64,000 nt of DNA, taken from positions 22,991 through 86,990 of the forward strand of contig JAHQIW010007102.1 of the NCBI GenBank assembly GCA_019055375.1. Reading direction: 5' to 3'. This document shows, in pieces, positions 47,248 to 58,299 of this stretch. Source of the DNA: Parelaphostrongylus tenuis (taxonomy: Eukaryota > Nematoda > Chromadorea > Rhabditida > Metastrongylidae). Each line of letters begins with the position of its first letter. Position 1 is the stretch's first letter. The position numbers and the translations under genes were made by a program. The notes under the pieces are model-generated. The model was not told the DNA's origin and made no database searches. It saw only the letters and a list, made by a program, of their open reading frames with translations.

Positions 47248-50200
47248 CTATCGAGTATGAAAACTTTGTGAGCGCTCTCTGCTAGTACCTTTGTCATCAG
47301 CAAGTGCTTCTGCGAGAAAGAGCTTAGCGATGTTTTCACCCGTTACCTGCAAAACTACACCATGGTTTCCTTGAGTACAGTACAAAATTATAAAGGAAGT
47401 ATGTAGATCCTTTGATGAACGAGTGAGTACACATAGGGCTGTTACGAAACTTTAGTGCAACTAACGCATCACCTCTATTGACTTTTACAAAGCCACAATG
47501 ATGCAGTGTTTTGGTGAATACCATTTGATCAGTAGAGTCGTCTTATTTTGATGAATAGGTCACTGTACATAAAAATGTGAAAATAACACTTCCAATAGAC
47601 TATTTTGAGACAACGCCAAAATATATCATACATCCTTATAGCATATTCTAAGCTTTTTAAATTGTCTAGCAGTGCTGGAGATACGTGTTTCAACCTCATT
47701 AGTAGCACGGTGCTTTTCGTCTACTCGCCCCTATTGTAAAGAATCGAAACACTGTATGAGTGTCATAAGAAACCTCACAAAAGGCTTAGGAATATGCCGT
47801 CAGAATAGAAAATCAAATCACCACCCTGAACAGCATTTAGACCTTCCCCACAATCCCTGCAACTTGGCTTCTTAACAACTGAACTTATCAATACCGTTGA
47901 CAGGTGGCTACTGTAGCACAGATAGTCTGTGAGGATGTTTAAAGCCTTATCGAGTTGATACGTCAGAGCCATACGTACGTTTCAGCGGTGTCGCCCGTTT
48001 CATCAGTCCACGTTCCACACTGAACCCCACTTTATAGCAGGGACGAGAGACGTTATTTTTGGTGATGACAAGAAATACTGTGCTATCATCATCAGCACAG
48101 ATAGTGTTTAAAACGGCCGACAAAAAGGCAAAGCAATCACTGGTGTTGAAGTGGATAACATGTGAGCTTCTGGACAAGGTGGCTAGTCAAATTTCCGAAC
48201 CCCACTTGAGGTTCCAAGTTTTGCTTGTATCTCAACATTCCTGCAGTTGAATCTGTCAATTAGAAGAGTATTCACGGAATTTTGAACATCACATATCTAA
48301 ACATAGACTCTCTTCCGTTTCCCAGGACCGCTGACTAGCTATTAACCTCGACATAAAGTGAAAAACAGTGTTTTTCTTGATAAGCAGATACGAGGTTGTT
48401 ATACGAGGTTCTGTTCTGTTGTCTTAAGCACGTAGATTTATAGGAACATTCTTTTGATATATTAAGATCTGGTTAGATTTACAAACTTTTAAGGAGTCAA
48501 GGACTCAAAGTAAATCCAGCGAATCGGAGTTTCACTTTGGCTTAAAATGGATGTACAGATGCTGACGTCTTATACTTCAGTATAAAAGTTCAGAGCTGAG
48601 ATATACTAAATTGGACAGATGAACGCATCGAAATAAGTGCAACACTGGAAATTCTGTTAGGAGGCTATTATAATATGGCAACTAAGAAGTCGTGACACGA
48701 CTGAAAACCAACAATACGAAAGGAAAACTCACTTTTATACAGAAGTCTGCCAAAGCCTGAGTTTCACAGCTGCTTAGCATTGCGTCAAGCATTCCATTTC
48801 GTGTCTGCAGTTGTGGCTCTTTGAGCTTACGGATATCATCCATTGACAATGGAGGTTCACCTCTCGCGATACGCTGCTCATTCTCCGCTTGCTCAAAATA
48901 GGTATTTTTGTCGCATATCAATAAACAGGTGAGCGGCAGTTCAAAACTTTTTCTCATAAAGCGACTGAAGATGTGTCTAAAATATTACCAAATCCATACT
49001 ATAAACTCACCCGCTTCTGCGTGAGATTGTAGATTATGTTGTCATGCCTTTGTCTATCGTTGACATACTTGCCATATGCTGATATCGACTTGTTAAGCTC
49101 GTCAATATTGGCCATAATCGATCGAACGCTCTTTTCCAAAGATCTAAGAAAAATTATCATCATCAAATCATTGAAAAAATGGACTTATCTGTGCCGTCTA
49201 TAGACTTGCACCTGCAACTTTAAAATTCCATAGCAGTTACGAAATTTGCCATTACGGGATCACTAACATTTGCTTAAAGTATGTAACTTCAATGAACAGC
49301 TAAATGATGTCTATACAAAGAAGCTATGAGTTCAATTAAACATTTCGTTCTTATTTTAGTCCTTTCAAAATAAGACTGTAGAGGAAATGTTACTGGTTGT
49401 AACAAACAATTGTCTACAAAGAACAAAGAATTAGACTGTTAAGACCAATGAGCGACTAAGGAAATTCACTGTACAGAACGGACCAAACTACTACCTTATG
49501 AATTACACAATGTATGCAAATGCGGCATTACATGGCAAGATTTACGCTACGAACTTTATCATTTGTTAACAAAAGACGACAGACTTCATAAACAAGCACT
49601 CACCGTCGTGAACCTAACTCGAGATGAGTTGAAAATCTGTCAGCAATCTTGGTAGGTGCTAATGATAATTCAGCCATCATCACGTTAACAAGATGGCTGC
49701 TTTTGATGACGATAGGTAATTCTCTCGAACATCGTTTGGTAGGTGAGGTTAGCAGCCTTTACCCTGAAAGAATTTCAAATCAAATTTGAAAGGTATGAAA
49801 ACACAAATCAGATTTAGTAGGCTAGCGCTAAAACACAGATCAGTGTACTGAATCGCTATTTACTGTAAAAATGCAGAAGAACAATAATCTGACAATGCAT
49901 TTTAGGCCTTTTATTAGGTCTGTTATGGAAACTTATACAATGCAAGACAGTGTTTCAGCCTTACACCCTCGTTAGTTTGACGGTGCCTTTTCGTTCAATC
50001 AGTTCCTCGGGAAATCTAGCCCTGTATAAAACGATGACGAACTTTTTACACACGGTGTACAATGACTCCTATATATGGGGAGATCCCTGAGGAATGACTG
50101 AGCGAAAATAGACCGTCCAAGTCACGAGGCTGTAAGGCTGAAACTCGTATCTTACACTGTATAAGTGTCCATAACAGACCTCATGAAAGGCTCAAAATAC

Positions 50201-53200
50201 ATAGTCAGATTATACTCTTTTCAAGTGGGGTCCCAAAATAGTCGATCGCAATGTCTGTTACAAATGAAGAAGATATGACTTGATATAAATACTTAAGAGA
50301 AATCATCATCTCCAAGACGTACATTCTTACACCTAGTGAAGACCCAAAAACCTACGCATCAGGGGACCAATCGTTCTTCGCACAGAGTTCCAGAGCTGGA
50401 ACGGATAGACGGTACGCACGGAGACAAAGCTGTCCCTGTCGAGTTTTTCACAGGATCTGAAATAAATGCAGCAGTTAGAGGCAGATCTACACCTTGAATC
50501 CTTCTGAAAATTGCGGGTTCCTAATGAATGTTAGCTTACTGGTGGTTCTTGAGCATACGGGCGCTAGGCAGTCTCAAGTATGTGGGAGAAGACGAATGCA
50601 CATTTCACAGAAGACCACTATAGTTAGTCAATAATTGGTAGGTTTGACAGAAGACAAGAGAGATGGTTTCACTTTTTGTTCAACATAAATATTTTCAAAA
50701 CAATTAAAAAGCCCGAAGATGTGCAGAAAAAACTGAATTCATGCACAATGATTAGAACAAGCATCAAAAACACTTCCAAAACATGGAAATTAAGTGAGAC
50801 ATGACCCTTTCCATTCTATATCATTACATCCACGATCGTAAATAAACCGACTTTTTTCCGACATCTGTGGATACTTTCTTCGGTACATAGAGGCAATGGG
50901 ATCGAAGAAGATGTTACTCTCATGAGGTACCGACGCCCTGACGGGCATTTATATACTCTATATCTCCTTAGTTTGGATATGCCTAAGATTCCAATTCAAA
51001 AAATTGTTCGTACAATAAGCGAAATCTCGAACAACTATTTCAAAGCGGACGATAGAAAAGACTCAAAGAGATACCCATCATTTCCTGATTAGGAATGCAG
51101 TGTGGTACACATTTGCAGATCCTCTCCTTATAGCGACCAGCTGCCACGATTTCTTACTTTTTTTTATCGAGAGAATACTGAGTCCACTTCTCATGGCTTA
51201 CATTGGACATCACTTGTGAAGAATAGGCCGTTAATAGCGCCCTCGTTTCCAGCCACTTCACCTTTTCAAAGCCAGGTTTAACATCGATTACGCTAGAAAA
51301 TCTTTCTGTACAACTCCTTAGCACATGTCTCATTGATTTCTTCGCACTGATCTTCCACATAGATCTTTGAACATTCCCGTGTTGCTTCGGCTGCCGCTTG
51401 AAGATTTCGCCTTGATCACGAATGTCGTGGGGTACTGGTTGAGTCAAATCTCCTCACGATCTCGGAGAGAGCAAGCTAAGGCTTTCACTGAGACATTCGT
51501 TAGCTGATTGTAAGAGAACGCCATGAGGGAGTTGAACCAGCACCTAGCTTCTTGATGATATTCAACACGGGCCATTTGGCCACCACTCCTATTATGAAAA
51601 TATGGGCCGAAAATTTCGTACTAGCTGAATATAAGAGAGCAGGTGAAATGATACCAGGCAATCCATGAGGATGTTCATCGAGAGTAAGCCCCTTTTGATA
51701 TCACGAAATGCACCGGTCTTCTCCTTGACACTTAATGATGAAATTTTCTTCCATTTTTTATTACAGTGAACCACTGTATGAAGAAAGCGATGATTATTGG
51801 AGGTGAAAAAAATGGACGACGACAATACCGGACAATAATATTTCCTACTGACTACTGGTGATCGGTCATTGCATCATCAATACCACATGACCATTAATTT
51901 CTAAGTTCAGCTATGATCACTGTCTTTATTGAACAAAGAATTTGCAGAAAAGACATGGAGCAGAATGTAGCCCCATTGGACGATCTACGTCTTCAAATGA
52001 TTCGACTCACAATTTTCGTCTTTTTTACCCTGTCTTACACTGCTTCTTTGAGAATCATTACTCCACTTATAATTGATTTTCGCAAACATTCATCGTTACA
52101 AAAGAGTCCCTCGAAATTTTCACAAAACGAATCAATTTCTTCGCTTCATAAGATGCCGAAATTAAGAAATAGTGGTTGCTGATATTAACCCTTTCTAATC
52201 TTGAGGAAATAGAAAGATGGCGAAATATATGAACAGGTGCTCAATATAAAAAAGATGTAGATAAGCAATTAGAGTGGCATGCCACCAACGTTGGGCAACG
52301 AAATCTTTTCAACTGAGTCGGTAAAGGTGATATCGTTAGCCCTTTCGGGACCGTGGACTCACGGCCTCTGCATCCCTGACTGGCAACTCCGCACAATCTG
52401 CTGCACCTCCTCCGCATCTCTGTCCCCAGCGTACCTTTGCTGGACGCAGCAGACCGTCCAGAGTTGCCAGTGAAAGATGCAGAAGTTGTGGGTCCACGGT
52501 CCCAAGAGGATTATCCCGCCGGGAAGTAGCCTACTTACTATTAGTTTTATGCGTGAGAGCATATCGCATTCTATGTGATTTTCACTGCTAAGCAAAAAAA
52601 AATGAAATGGTTAGAAGAAAATTCCAGGATTGACTACCGTATATGATCACGACGCCATCAGGTCCGTTGCTTTGATAGTCGACACATTGAGTCCACAAGA
52701 TCTTGTGAAAAACAGGCCCCAAATGGATGTGCCTGGTAGAAACCAACCAATTCGTAATCGATATTCATATTCCTTCAAAATTTAAATTCGCCCATATTCT
52801 TTAATTTTAGTAATTTATATCTGGAAACACGTACCTAAATTTGCGTAGCATGTCTAGCATTTCTTGTTGTTTCAGTTCTTCGTACATTTGACTAGCCTGA
52901 ACAATTTGCTCTTTATACATGAAGTTCTGCTGCATCGAGTGCACAAAATGTAGAATCATTTGTACTCTCCATATCCACCAGAACTCAATTTTACTACCCA
53001 TCTCCAAAAATGTGAATACGACGCTTCAACTTAGTGGTGAGGATGAATTTACAAATAATCGGCTGTTGCATAAATTTTGGCACTGGAGCAATAAAAACCA
53101 AATTTATTAACCAGAAGTCCATAAAATTGCACGATTTTGGCACTGTTCAATTGCGCGTATTCTTCCAAATATACTGCTACACAACTTATCTACCTGTTTC

Positions 53201-54625
53201 AAGATGGAGCTGTCCTAGGGAACAAATTCGCTTGTTACTCATGCGCGAATGGCGCGTAGGGGAAAATACCAATGAAGCGGCGCGCAAGAACAATGGAGCT
53301 TCCTGTTAAACGACCCGAGCGCGATTGATCCTCCAGACTGTTCTCTCCAGCTCTGACTTAGCAAACCACTTCCTAGCCGTCCCTCCTGTAAGCGTATCAT
53401 TGCTCCAAGCTCCATTAATCTTGAGCGCAGCTTCACTAGCATTTTCCCCTATGCGCCATTCGTGTATGAGTGGCAAGCCAATTGGTCATTAATCAGCTCT
53501 ATCTTGAAGGAAGCATAGGCAAGTTGTATACCAAAATGTTCAGAAAAAAATGCTCAACCATACGATACCGAACTCGTTCAATTTTAATCACTTCTGATAA
53601 ATATATTTTGTGTTTATCGCTCTAGTGCCAAAATAGAGTCTGAACAATCATGAGTACCATATCAAAAGATCGACTGTTTTTGAAACCCCCAAAAAACATT
53701 CAATATAATTCCAAAAAAAGAATGATTTAAGCTCAAAAAAAGGGGTTGGTAAGCCCAGGGTCATACACCGGTGTTTCGGAGGTTCGTCCTCCTCATCAGT
53801 GACCCCCGCCCCACATTCAGCCCTGCATTGAAGCAAGGAGGGTGGCGTATGTGGTGATGGCACAGTGACTATGACACTGTACCATCACCACCTCTCAGTC
53901 GATAGATTTTTGCTGTTAGATCAAAACTATATCAAAAGATCGACTGTTTTTGAAACCCCCAAAAAACATTCAATATAATTCCAAAAAAAGAATGATTTAA
54001 GCTCAAAAAGCTTTTTAAGCTTTTTTTGGGGTTTCAAAAACAGTCGATCTTTTGATATAGTTTTGATCTAACAGCAAAAATCTATCGACTGAGAGGTGGT
54101 GATGGTACAGTGTCATAGTCACTGTGCCATCACCACATACGCCACCCTCCTTGCTTCAATGCAGGGCTGAATGTGGGGCGGGGGTCACTGATGAGGAGGA
54201 CGAACCTCTGAAACACCGGTGTATGACCCTGGGCTTACCAACCCCCTTTTTTTGAGCTTAAATCATTCTTTTTTTGGAATCATGAGTACGGCGAACCTGA
54301 GTGGCATTCTCATCGTTTTCAAGAACCGGTTCAGCACGCGCCGTTGGAAAGCAGTTAGTAATCTCGAGGCGGCTATCATCTTTCTCGACTGACACGAGTC
54401 CAGTAAGAAGACCTTGACAAGCTTCACCTGCCACCTGAATGCAGCGATTTGAATGGCATTTACTCCTCTTTAACATATTATCTGAACTTGGCAATGGTCA
54501 CCAACCTCACTCATTCCTGCATAGAGTTCGCTGTCGACATGCTTGACGATTTTCATGATAACAAGCGAGTCCATTTGAATGTACGAAACATTTGGAGGTG
54601 TTATCGTTGTTATGGTCGTAGCCAT
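47248..54625 (-). CDS. eif-3.H: Eukaryotic translation initiation factor 3 subunit H, 9 exons, three +1 frame breaks
   Basis: Subunit H of eIF3, an MPN-type (metal-site-lacking) scaffold subunit of the cytoplasmic initiation complex. Exons on the minus strand: 54625-54506 (ATG), 54434-54297, 52896-52835, 52772-52638, 50456-50356, 49763-49604, 49143-49011, 48891-48733, 47346-47248 (TAG). Matches to human EIF3H in order: QMDSLVIMKIVKH, GLLTGLVSVE, RLEITNCFP, QQEMLDMLRKF, NMNIDYELVGFYQ, GPDGVVIIY, AYRLS, ANLTYQTMFE, LPIVIKSSHLVNVMM, RIARGEPPL and LAEALADD. Every junction is GT-AG with matching phase. Three consecutive exons each hold one surplus base (about 52684, 50421 and 49723); without them the product is 367 aa, against 352 in human. 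Read literally, the frame breaks. Identity is sure; whether the gene is intact is not. Confidence 0.9.
47347..48732. other. Last intron of eIF3H, nothing recognised
   Basis: 1.4 kb without recognised repeats; open frames on both strands have no similarity. Confidence 0.4.
49905..50195. mobile_element. Foldback MITE, family A, copy 1
   Basis: Left 'ttaggtctgttatggaaacttatacaatgcaagacagtgtttcagccttacaccctcgttag', right 'cacgaggctgtaaggctgaaactcgtatcttacactgtataagtgtccataacagacctca'. These are inverted, about 80 bp, with a unique centre. It lies in eIF3H intron 49764-50355. Confidence 0.75.
50457..52334. other. eIF3H intron, nothing recognised
   Basis: Intron 50457-52637 holds open frames (a 97-codon minus frame at 51447-51154 and an 89-codon plus frame at 51913-52182) with no family resemblance, plus the family F element at its right end. 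Confidence 0.4.
52335..52515. mobile_element. Foldback MITE, family F, compact copy
   Basis: A short palindrome: 'tagccctttcgggaccgtggactcacggcctctgcatccctgactggcaactc' against 'gagttgccagtgaaagatgcagaagttgtgggtccacggtcccaagagg'. It is the cleanest member of family F. Confidence 0.75.
53070..53640. mobile_element. Foldback MITE, family D, copy in eIF3H intron 2
   Basis: Left 'gcacgattttggcactgttcaattgcgcgtattcttcc...gaaatggagctgtcctagggaa' type arm, right 'ccattcgtgtatgagtggcaagccaatt...aatgttcagaaaaaaatgctcaaccatacgataccg'. Outer 'tttggcactggagcaataaa' (about 53077) pairs with 'ttatcgctctagtgccaaaa' (about 53612). Confidence 0.7.
53669..54283. mobile_element. Foldback MITE, family B, giant near-perfect palindrome
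   Basis: Arms of about 250-300 bp (53669-53990 region and 54020-54283) are almost identical reverse complements; by eye the mismatches are a handful, e.g. 'gtgtttcggagg' vs 'cctctgaaacac'. Landmarks: 'ggttggtaagcccagggtcatacaccggtg' at 53745 and 'caccggtgtatgaccctgggcttaccaac' at 54214. A segment 'atatcaaaagatcgactgttttt...gctcaaaaa' also occurs as a direct copy at 53658 and 53931. It lies in eIF3H intron 2 and ends about 14 bases from the exon 2 donor. Confidence 0.85.
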
Positions 54626-54744
54626 ACTTCGTCCGAAAAAAGGAAATGTCTCTTATTCTCAATCGCATGAACAGTATCACATAGGCCACACAGACAATGA
54701 AAAAAAAAGAACGGATATAAAACTCTGAAACATAAGGAACGGAG

Positions 54745-55000
54745 GGCGCCATGGCCGAATGGTTGAGATGGTCGTCGCGGTGCGCTTGGGGTCGAACGCA
54801 GAACTCCCCACATCCCAACACTGTCCGGTAGTCAACAATGAGCGCCCTATGGAACGCCACAGCCAGGCTATCCTCGAGATTGCAAGGAGACGTGCTCAAC
54901 CAGTATTCTGCGACGTTTCAAGAAGCAGACGAAAAAACGAACTGAATGCTAGAAGTGCAGAGATCCTCAAATAAAAAAAGCACTGTGAAGACGGACAATA
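54745..55000 (+). mobile_element. tRNA-derived SINE, family 2, copy 4 (best head)
   Basis: The head GGCGCCATGGCCGAATGGTT is a recognisable class II tRNA start with box A; the box B position (GGGTCGAACGCAGAACTCCC) is partly kept. The body 'gcgccctatggaacgccacagccaggctatcctcgagattgcaagg' and 3' end 'gaactgaatgctagaagtgcagagatcc' then an A-rich tail. It starts about 120 bases upstream of the eIF3H start codon, on the opposite strand. Confidence 0.8.
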
Positions 55001-55174
55001 AGTGCCAAAGAACATACAGGAACTTGCGAATAGCTTTAGGGCGCATAACGACACAAGCTATTAGAGACATTATGAAACAATGCTGTCTTCACATTTGCAA
55101 TAAAAGAAGGGAAATTGTTTTAATCTCCAAAGCAGTGGGTTGACAAGAAATTTCCCGACCTTTTCTGTTTCTTT

Positions 55175-55315
55175 AGCGCCAGGTGGGACTAGAACCCGCA
55201 CCTCACTCTTTCCGGCAATACGTGCTCTATCTCGTTTACACTACTGACGTCCCGTTTTGCACATCGCTCTTTCTACGCTAAAGCGCACTGATCTCTAGCG
55301 TAGAAAAAGTGATGT
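55175..55315 (-). mobile_element. tRNA-derived SINE, family 3, inverted partner
   Basis: The minus strand carries the same tRNA-like unit as 55325-55397: on the plus strand 'agcgccaggtgggactagaacccgcacctcactctttccggcaatacgtgctctatc'. It is joined head-to-head to the plus copy through 'ttctacgctaaagcgcactgatctctagcgtagaa', which forms the centre of the palindrome. Confidence 0.7.
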
Positions 55316-55324
55316 GCAAAACGG

Positions 55325-55397
55325 GCGCCAGTAGTGTAATGGATAGAGCACGCATTCCCGGAAAGAGTGAGGTGCGGGTTCTAGTCCCGCCTGGCGC
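55325..55397 (+). tRNA. tRNA-like gene or SINE head (cloverleaf, GGA in anticodon position)
   Basis: 73 bases fold as a cloverleaf. Acceptor GCGCCAG (55325-55331) pairs with CTGGCGC (55391-55397); T-arm GCGGG-TTCTAGT-CCCGC is perfect; anticodon stem CATTC/GAGTG (one G-T pair) has loop CCGGAAA; a short D-arm GTG/CAC. Position 33 is C, not U, and GGA (Ser) in a tRNA without a long variable arm is atypical. A near copy at 11990-12115 and an inverted copy at 55175-55315 argue for a tRNA-derived SINE, not a working tRNA gene. Confidence 0.5.
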
Positions 55398-55487
55398 TAA
55401 AGTTTTGCAAACCACTCTATAACACTGGTGTATATATCTATAACATCATACCACCGCAATAAAAGCGGTTAAATAAAAAAAATTTCA

Positions 55488-55870
55488 TTTTTCTGCTTCT
55501 GTTGATTATTTTCCATGAAATTTGAGTTCCCGTTTCTACTATCGTTTACAGCACCTTCTGGCGGTTTTTTTCATATATGATACTTATATGTTTGTTCTAA
55601 GATGGATTTGCTCCGAGAGCAAAAACGATTGTGGATGTTGAACGAGTTTCATTTCGATCCAAGTGTTGCAGTTCGGTACGCAGCGATCGTCGTGTAGCAT
55701 CCGCAATCGGTTTTTGCTCTCGGAACAATCTCCTTTCGAAACAAATATATAGTATAATATATCGAAATAATCGCAAAAATCTGCTCTAAATGATGGCAAA
55801 GACAAAAACTCAAATGCGTGTTAAATAGCCAGCAGAAACAGAGAAGTCCGGGAAATTTCTTGCCAAACCC
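55488..55870. mobile_element. Foldback MITE, family G, copy 3
   Basis: Left 'tttgttctaagatggatttgctccgagagcaaaaacgattg', right 'caatcggtttttgctctcggaacaatctcctttcgaaacaaatata'. Inverted arms of about 120 bp or more, continuing to 'tctgcttctgttga' / 'cagcagaaacaga' at the outer ends. Confidence 0.75.
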
Positions 55871-56119
55871 TAGAAAACATTGACGATAAAATACGTGACG
55901 ATTATCACACATACTCGAATTGAACTCGAACATGCCATGACATGGATGAAAAAGCTATCAAGGAGATTTTTCAACGAGCAACCTACGGGAGATAGAGGAG
56001 AAGCTGGTGTCGTAGATTAACCCCTGGAAGATGAGCTATGCATTGAACTCCATTCGTAGCATAGTTGAAGGTGACTGAATGTATCTCTAGCATTCATGTG
56101 ATTCGAGATAGCCTAGCGA

Positions 56120-56300
56120 TGTATCAATCCAGTGCGGCTATCCTCCTAGACGATGTCGTCGGCTCAATGTGTCCACCACTGGGTGGAGGTCGATGGAATT
56201 GGTGCCAAGGGACGGGGCTGGATCGAACCAACGACACAACACGTCTATGTCAGGACCTCTCGCCACTTCGCTACACATCCCTCGGCCCAATAACTAAGCT
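56120..56300 (-). mobile_element. tRNA-derived SINE, family 4
   Basis: On the minus strand GGGATGTGTAGCGAAGTGGC (box A) and CGTTGGTTCGATCCAGCCCC (a good box B) lie about 50 bases apart, followed by a unique body. Single copy in this window. Confidence 0.6.
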
Positions 56301-56577
56301 TATGAACTACTTAGAATAAAACACACAGTACACCCTTCACAAGGCCACCGCTGCCGTCATCATTCCCGAACCTTGTTTGCGTCAACACCTATGAGATGGA
56401 CGCATTTCTCGTGCTCGTGTTGGAATGTCGCCAAATCTGACGTGTATTGGAGCGCGGTTGATTTCAAATAGTAGAAGGTCTGTCAGCTGTGAATTCCCTC
56501 CCCACATGACATTCCTCGAATCCGACAATATCTCTAATTCCGTGAATCTTTGTAAATCTGAAGGACTTTCTTCATTC

Positions 56578-56880
56578 CATAAGTCGTGTGGCGCAGTGGT
56601 CAGAGCTATTCTCCGTCGTACACAAGGTCGATGGTTCGATCTTGCGCTCATGGCTCACCAAGCCATCCATTCCTCCGGGGTCGGTAAATTCGGTACCAAA
56701 CTGGTCTCAGACTTGTCTGGGAAGATAAGCGGCACTGACCCGACGCAGCGGGTGGCCACCACGAGTCATTGTAAGGCCAGATATGCATTCAATCATCTCA
56801 CACGAAGTTAAAATTGAAGATGAATGCATGGCACATCCCTCAGGGATTCACCAACGTCGAGAGTTCTATTCCTTATTTCT
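56578..56880 (+). mobile_element. tRNA-derived SINE, family 1, copy 3
   Basis: The head GTGTGGCGCAGTGGTCAGAG (box A) and GGTCGATGGTTCGATCTTGC (box B), the family body ('ccaagccatccattcctccggggtcggtaaa', 'gacttgtctgggaagataagcggc') and the 3' end 'gaatgcatggcacatccctcagggattcaccaacg'. It is opposite in orientation to the two copies in the RalGAP gene. Confidence 0.75.
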
Positions 56881-57774
56881 TGACCCTTGTTCCACAGCCT
56901 GAGTCTTTGCTATGTTAGACTCGTACGTCTGGGCTCTAATGGGCTGTAGGGTGTGTAGTTTTTAACGAAATCTCCTCTTACATCGTTTTTACAGTGAACA
57001 GAGTTCTGTTCCGTCTTGATTTATCACTTCCTTTTGCGTAAATACTAGATTTTCGAATGCCTTATGAATATTTTGAATCTTATCTCCTCTACCGTAGTGC
57101 TTGCATAGTATGCCATATGTGGGAACGGTAATCTTGGTCCTTTAACACGTCGGGAACGATGTGAGCTGTTATTAGCTCATACCGCCGCCTCGTGTGCGGC
57201 GGCGCGGCGCAACGGGAGTCTTATTATCACGCCTTGCAATGGAAATTTTTTGGATTTGTTTGGTCATCTGAGGTACTGAGGGGATTTTATCGTGTTGACA
57301 TTAATGTAATATAGCAGAAGAGATTTCTATAAAAAGTTTTACAGTTGAGGGTATGCCCATGTATCAGAGAAACATCTTTGTTTTTAACGGGAAAAAATAC
57401 CTCGTTGTGAAAGGGAAAGGGACTATATTTCCAGCTGTTATGTAACTTCTTTCCTTTATTTTCCATCCATGTTTTTGTAGTCATTCGATAGCTTGAGAAA
57501 TGCCTATTCTTCCAATAAGTTCGCTTTGTGAAATGATTTTTCATTTTACTTTTTGCTAACGAATAAAGCTAACGTTTGTTTGCAAGCAGACTTTCGTTTT
57601 TCTTCAACTTCACAGTTATACGTCATATTCGAGGTTTTAGGAGAAAGCATCGCCATTGTTTTCTGATACAGAAAGCTTTATCGATGTCTCTTCTATCATA
57701 TTTTACCATTTACTGGCGAAAAATTCCCTTCAGTGACGATAAAAGTCCACATTTCATTAGAAAACTACCATCAC
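56881..57774. other. Intergenic, mostly unrecognised, GC-rich hairpin near 57190
   Basis: 57180-57215 'ccgccgcctcgtgtgcggcggcgcggcgc' can form a GC hairpin. Family E traces at 57478-57545. No coding signal. Confidence 0.35.
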
Positions 57775-58030
57775 GTCATCGTAGCCGCCGCGCTCCCCCG
57801 CGCGACGCCGCGTGCCGTGCAGGATGTCAACGTCCGTTGTCAACGTGTTAACACATTGGGGACCGCTGGCCCACGGCGCCACCCCCGCCCCATTGCGCAC
57901 GCTGCGGCTCGGCGGCGAGCAGCTCGGAGCGACGAGTGCCTCGTGCTGCCGTTCACGGGAAGAAGAGTGGCTGGTTCCATTCCTCAGCCCGACGCTTCAC
58001 TGTAGTTCCTTTTGATGCTATTATTTTGTT
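57775..58030. repeat. GC-rich repeat, copy 1
   Basis: A strikingly GC-rich block in AT-rich surroundings. From about 57845 ('acacattggggaccgctggcccacggcgcc') to about 58015 ('gacgcttcactgtagtt') it matches the reverse complement of 59680-59880. Open frames across it are GC artefacts. Confidence 0.65.
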
Positions 58031-58164
58031 TCCAGTACGGTATGCTCAAATTACTGACACATTATATCACAACATATCTCGAATCTTAATTTTTTTCTTT
58101 TAAACCTTGCATACGGTCTGTTATGAGCACTTATAAGCGCAATACGCCTATATAATATGTATTT

Positions 58165-58260
58165 AACATAATATATAATACAGCGTGTTTCGGCCTTCCA
58201 GCCTCGTCAGTTCCACGGTGCCTTTTCGTTCAGTCAGCTCCTTGGAGATCAACCCCCCCC
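58165..58260. repeat. Family A foldback arm, partial, ending in a C run
   Basis: 'cagcgtgtttcggccttccagcctcgtcagttccacggtgccttttcgttcagtcagctccttggagatc' matches the left arm at 49905-50195, then a C12 run. The opposite arm is missing. Confidence 0.6.
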
Positions 58261-58299
58261 CCCCTATTCAAAGGAGTCGACGACCAACGTTTGACACAC

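Noticed and set aside
51154..51447. 97-codon minus frame inside an eIF3H intron
   Set aside because: It does not match the missing eIF3H segment, which was found instead at 50456-50356, and shows no other similarity.
52807..53007. 66-codon minus frame starting EMGSKIEFWWIWRVQ, first read as a gamma-tubulin-complex-like protein
   Set aside because: Only its 3' half (from 52896) is the eIF3H exon; the upstream half is intron read-through before the acceptor.
57576..58015. Overlapping Arg/Ala-rich frames
   Set aside because: They arise from the GC-rich repeat; three frames are open at once and no family is recognisable.
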